Shown here piece after piece: positions 59,521 through 64,000 of a DNA stretch of 64,000 bases. The notes under the pieces were generated by a model. It had not been told where the DNA came from and did no database searches. It worked only from the letters and a program-made list of their open reading frames with translations. The translations under genes were made by a program, and so were the position numbers. Origin of the DNA: Bryoerythrophyllum caledonicum (taxonomy: Eukaryota > Streptophyta > Bryopsida > Pottiales > Pottiaceae); the NCBI GenBank assembly GCA_963971425.1, contig OZ020526.1, positions 3,995,976-4,059,975 on the forward strand, given 5' to 3'. Position 1 is the stretch's first letter; every line of letters starts with the position of its first letter.

Positions 59521-61190
59521 ATCATCTCAATTTGGTTCTTTTTGAAATTATCCATCGTACATGTGTAAGTTGGTGCCGCAGTACTTTTACTATCCTTGAC
59601 AATCCATGCGACACACTTCTTCCTTGTGATGGCCTGCTGAGAAAAGAGGCTCTCACAAATGTCTTTGGAAGGTGAGCAATATGCCATACAGTCTCATCAC
59701 AGTCAGTCTCGTGGACAACCTTCACGTTTTGCCCCTGCATAGTTGGTGCAATAGTTTTAGGAGAAGGGAGAACAACCTTTGGTGCCGCTGAAGCTTCTTC
59801 TAAAACATCTTCATCGGAAGTGAGGTCGTGGATAGTGCGCGGAAATGGACGTTTTTGGAACCAAGGACGGGAGATGCTGATCTTATCCGGCCTGTGAGTC
59901 AAACTCAGATCCCGGAGGAAGATTTGCCTTTTGTTTTAATGAAAGGAAAACCTCTTCCCCCTCTAAATGAGGATTGCGAGTGCAGAACTCATTGCCTTTA
60001 GGCATTTTTGCAAGGGCCTCATGTAAAACCTTGGAGTTGCCCGAGCGATGAGCGGTACGTTGAGCAGTTCGAAGTCGGAGTTCATCATTTCCCGGTCCTG
60101 TACATGGCTTCTCACCCTTCAAGAATTGATAGTATGCAACCACTTGCATGAAAGCACGAACCATATCATCAACAGTTGCCACGTAGAGATCAATGCCTCT
60201 TTTCCCTGATTGTTATAACCATTTATTGTGTACGGATTCTGCAAGGTTGCACAATGGCATTTCAACCATTTCCGCTTCACAAAGAGCCCACATAAGTTGG
60301 AAGACATGTACGCACTTTGAGCTTAAAAAACATTAAGACAGTTGAATCCTTAGATAAGTAACCGCACAAAAAAAAGAGGGGCTTGCCTAAACATGCACAT
60401 TCAAATGTAGTAATGTCAAGAAAGAACTGACAAGTTCCATAAAGCCTCCCCACTGTCTATATCGGAAATGCCAAAATGCGAGCCAAAGGTCTAGATGAAC
60501 AACTCCTTCATCCGTTGTTGCTCTTGATGACAGCCACTATGATTTGATAGCGGTATACTTAGTGTTTGCCTCCTCGAGTATCTTGGCATTCTTATATTGC
60601 TTACAAAGTTGTCGGTGTTGTTCTCGGAGGTCCGCTCAAATATCCGCCTTTGTATGTTTTTCAAGAGACTGTGCCCAGTGGAATAGACATGTGCGCTCTC
60701 GATTATCCATGGGCTTCTTTGCATCCTCATCTCCGTACGTAATGTGGACTACGTTCCAGTTTGCTTGAGCACTATCCGCCATGAAGCCCTTAAACGTGAC
60801 GTCATGGATACCATGCCTAGCTGCCACTACATTTAGATTCTACCAAAAGATTAGTTGTGCTCCTACATCTTCAGACTGCATGTCATAAACTGCAATAATC
60901 ATCATACGGCAATATGTTGAGTCATAGATATGGGATGCCATAGTTGTCCAGTCCTTCACTCGTTTCACGTGATCAAACATGATCCAAGCATCTCCAAAGT
61001 TGCCTTGTGGTTGCATGCGTCGTACTAGGTCCACACATCTCCCTGGTCCTACTTCGGCCATCTTGAATAGGAATACCTTATTGAAGTCTGTTTCTTGACC
61101 AGGAAATTTGTTCTCCTGAACAAAGGCCCAATTGGAAGCCTCCCTCAATCTGCTAATGCTGTCCATTACACCGAAACGTCTCAAATACCT
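59520..61190 (-). pseudogene. Mutator-like transposase relic (LCNLAES family)
   Basis: The minus strand, from 61184 downward, gives a nearly continuous frame: RRFGVMDSISRLREASNWAF, VEMFK-like KVFLFKMAEVGPGRCVDLV, IIAVYDMQSEDVGAQLIFW, then (60827-60636) FKGFMADSAQANWNVVHITY and NRERTCLFHWAQSLEKHT, the conserved D-x-A-Q-A-N and C-x2-H blocks of MULE-type transposases. It continues WLAFWHFRYRQWGGFMEL (about 60510-60450) and, after a gap, PLCNLAESVHNKWL and LYVATVDDMVRAFMQVVAYY (60270-60100). Stops occur at about 60840, 60636, 60541 and 60226, so it is dead. An acceptor-like CAG precedes the first block (61189), with earlier exons not identified. 59522-59880 continues as a low-complexity tail. 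Confidence 0.65.
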
Positions 61191-61476
61191 GAATGTTGTC
61201 GTGTAGAGAGGGGAGCCTTCGAGAATTCACGAAGAATATGGCTGCAATTGGAGTAGATGGCAGGAGAGTCCAGTCGTGTCTTCAATTCTCTTGTTCTTCA
61301 AACCTTCATATCTTCAACTCTTCAAACACCTCCCCGTTGGCCTCAGAGTTGTCTACATAGACGGATAGGGGCCCAAAGACAGCAGACGGACGGACAGTCG
61401 GATAGGACGGACAGCACCCTTACCGGACAGATGCCTAGAATATTCCTGCAAATATGCCCCAAATCTATAGGAAAAT

Positions 61477-61532
61477 TTTCGAATATAGCCGAATATACCC
61501 GAATATACCCGAATATTCTAGAATATTCTTTA
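61477..61532. repeat. CGAATATACC minisatellite
   Basis: CGAATATAGC, CGAATATACC (twice), CGAATATTCT and AGAATATTCT follow one another in 56 bp, next to a GGACGGACAG-type repeat (61388-61440 and 61535-61548). Both are short simple arrays. Confidence 0.7.
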
Positions 61533-61814
61533 CCGGACGGACGGACGCTGGAACAACCCTGGTTGGCCTATCTTGTAGTCGCTCTAAATAAGTTAAAAGT
61601 AAAAGTAAGGTGATAAGAACCCACGGCCTCGGACATGCAAAATGGGACGGCCAGACCACGAGCTGAAACCATCCGAAAGATTGGCTCCTAAATTTAAAAC
61701 CCATGGTGACCACGAATCGCGCCGCATCGGTGGGAACAACATAAATACGACCGTGTGGGTGATCAATCCCACTTTGCCGTAACAAAACTTACGAAGCAAA
61801 ATTGAAAACAACTA

Positions 61815-61885
61815 GCCTCCAAATCCGGCTGGGAATAACAAAAAAAAAGACTACGAGCCTCCAAATCCGGCTAGGAATAACAAGC
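61815..61885. repeat. Two-copy direct repeat, unit about 43 bp
   Basis: AGCCTCCAAATCCGGCTRGG followed by AATAACAA occurs at 61815 and again at about 61857, differing at one base within the unit, with an A-run between. Confidence 0.75.
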
Positions 61886-63765
61886 CACAAGCCACAACAC
61901 ACAAGTCTTCATGTCTTCAAATCTTCATGCCTTCAAATCATGAAGTGTTCAAAAACACAAAGAAACTCAAAAGAAGTGTTCAAAAATACAATGGAAAAGC
62001 TTCCACCAAGGCTATAACCTTCAAACAGGTGCCACAAATGATTTAAGACTCCAAATACTAAATGTAATAGCTATTTAAAAAGTTAATATAAATAACTAAC
62101 ACTCCTCCAAATTTCAAGTTATTCTAAACTAATGTTCGATAGTTATATGAGTTCAAAGTTTTGCCTCTTCTAGATATTCAACCGCTCATAACTTCTTCTT
62201 TAAATCTCCAAATCTCAATTGTAATAGCTTTTTGGAAAGTTATGACAATGTTGCACACTTTTTTCAAATTTCAAACCATTCTAAACTACTGTCCAAAAGT
62301 TATGGCATGTTGAAATCTCTGCCCTCTCAATGGATTGGCCTCGGGTTTTCACAATTTCAAACGTTTATAACTTTTGCAATACAACTCTAATTAATTTGAA
62401 TGATAAGTTTATAAAAAGCTAAAAAAAATTTATACAGCTCCTGAAATTTTCAAAGAGAGACGAAAAAACTACAAAATTTGGTGGTCGCCCGAATCTCTGC
62501 TCCTCTTCGTTGGGTGACAGCAGACCCTCCTCCACTCACACGCTTGTAACTTTTTTTTACAACTCTAAATCAAGCAAAAATGATTGATATGGAAAAGCAT
62601 TTCAAAGAGAAAGAAAATTCTTGAAATATCTTTTTAAAAAAATCTTACAACCAGAGTTATTGCCCATAAACTCTTGGCTCTTTACATCCACAGACTCTTC
62701 ACTCCAAAAGCACACTAATTCTTTTTTCCCCAAAAATCTGACTAAGAGGGAGAGAGAAGATGCCTACCTACCCTCTAGACCCCTAAGTTGGATAAAATCA
62801 GCCCATGTCCATCTCACATAAGCCTGAAAATATTCATCGGCCTAATGAAAACTCATAAAGGTAAGTACCTATTTATCTTTTAAAGCCAACAAACCTTTAG
62901 AGTTCTAACTAGGAGATAAACTATCCTCTATCTACCATCTTTAATTTCTAACATTCAAATGGAACACAAAAATACTTATATTTAGTACAAAGCTTCAATC
63001 AAAATGAAGTAGAGGTAAAAACTAAAGTCAGAGAAGAGTGTTACTTCATCTGTAAGAACTTGAGGATGCGCTTGATAGTGATTGCGATGTAATCTGCACA
63101 TTGAGTCTTCGTCAAAGGATTCACTGGCCATTCTAACCAACGATGGTCGCCATCGCTTAACTTGATTGACATAGGTATGCAAAAATAATGGTCTTCGTTC
63201 ACGCCCTTAAAACTTCCTTCAATTATCAACTACGAGTGCTTGGTTCAACACATCCAGTTTGAAGTAAGATTACTAAAACACAAGCGTCATTTTGGAGATT
63301 ACCATGCCAATGCTACTCAACACGAGGCTGTTTTAGCGGACGAGAATATCGACCTTCATCTCGTCGGTGGAATAGAAATGGTGTGGAAATCGCCGGCTGA
63401 GATGGTTGAATTGAAAACTGAGACAAGGAAAGCTCTAATTCTACCTCCAATTTAGGCTCTAGATCTTGTGACTCCATAAAAATCCTCCTAGTTCGACATT
63501 TTATAGTTCAAACTTCAAATCTAAACACAAATTTTAAGAACGTAAAGGAGTACTTTGAATTGGTGAATATTGTTTATGGCTTTCGCCTTTTAAACAATTT
63601 CCTGAGCAATAAGCGTTACCTTAAAGCTACTGGAAGCGTTACCAATAAGTTTCGTCCTCCTAATCAAAGATCTTTCCAAAATGCGAACAAATATATATTT
63701 TATACACGATAGATCTTTACATCAGGACAACGCCGAGGTAGTTTGTTCTGTAAGTGTTTATGCCA

Positions 63766-63915
63766 TGAGGTTAATGGGAGTCGATAGATCAATGTTGTAA
63801 CTCGGCACCAAGGTACTATGTTTCCTGAGTAGGTCGAGAAGGTTGATGGAAGTCCTTGGTAGTCAATATATATAACTCGGCGCCAATGTAGTATGTCCCG
63901 TGAGAAGATCAAATA
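63766..63915. repeat. Two-copy diverged tandem repeat, unit about 75 bp
   Basis: Both copies share AACTCGGC.CCAA.GTA.TATGT, a GAG-AG..TC segment and TTGATGG/GATGATGG at the end. The copies have diverged substantially, so this is older than the repeats at 32161 or 61815. Confidence 0.6.
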
Positions 63916-64000
63916 AGATGATGGGAGGAATTTCGGAAAGGCAACGTCGAAAGGAAGCACTGATGATCAGCATGCATGCACGTCGATTCTACGAGTGACC

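Larger units (their letters stand above)
61191..64000. other. Intergenic DNA to the right edge
   Basis: Holds small tandem repeats listed separately (61388-61440, 61477-61532, 61815-61885, 63766-63915). Short open stretches at 63041-63229 (minus, with YIAITIKRILKFL) and 63240-63455 (plus) are unrecognised. 61900-63000 is AT-rich without gene-like features. Confidence 0.4.

Overview
The window looks like nuclear DNA of a streptophyte: genes are interrupted by AT-rich introns with GT-AG borders, exons are richer in GC than introns, and the two recognisable host genes match plant families (an NCL-type EF-hand Na+/Ca2+ exchanger and an organelle-targeted seryl-tRNA synthetase). The transposable-element content (a non-LTR element with two endonucleases, Mutator-like transposases with an 'LCNLAES' motif, TTAA-flanked MITEs) suggests a charophyte-grade alga or early-diverging land plant rather than a flowering plant. 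That placement is inference.

Layout. 269-4753 (+): the last nine exons of the exchanger, running in from the left edge. 5566-5839: a TTAA-flanked MITE; a second MITE family sits at 2596-2812 and, inverted, at 8004-8226. 6320-6510 (-): a RING-finger relic. 7619-8880: two broken partial copies of the first exons of the seryl-tRNA synthetase gene, one split by a MITE. 9830-12700: decayed L1-type LINE fragments. 14030-17867 (-): the ten-exon seryl-tRNA synthetase, with a foldback element in its last intron. 18039-18513: a MITE-like TIR element. 18888-25954 (+): an old, broken Ty3/gypsy internal region with a large insertion. 28569-31590: a 3-kb TIR element with TA target duplication that contains both a broken DDE transposase and three exons of a dead aspartic protease gene. 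34700-36650 and 59520-61190: dead Mutator-like transposases.

The outstanding feature is at about 39.86-55.14 kb: a non-LTR retrotransposon of roughly 15 kb. It has two 489-bp 5' monomers, a 5' reading frame, ORF1 (to 43852) and a giant ORF2 frame (43933-54840) closed by only one stop codon. ORF2 holds, in order, an asparagine/lysine/threonine-rich leader with in-frame tandem repeats, a canonical 2A ribosome-skipping peptide (DIETNPGP, 47794-47817), an APE endonuclease, a reverse transcriptase with YADD, an RNase H with all acidic residues, a CCHC knuckle and a C-terminal KPD...E region resembling the restriction-like endonuclease of R2-type elements. The 3' end is a perfect hairpin followed by a TTC-repeat tail. 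APE plus restriction-like endonuclease in one polypeptide is the hallmark of the Dualen/RandI group first known from green algae; adding a 2A peptide that appears to have been serially duplicated makes this the best candidate in the window for an undescribed system.

The host genes do not form an operon or pathway; they are ordinary nuclear genes separated by transposon-rich DNA. Expression, full lengths and boundaries of the elements cannot be settled from this window alone.
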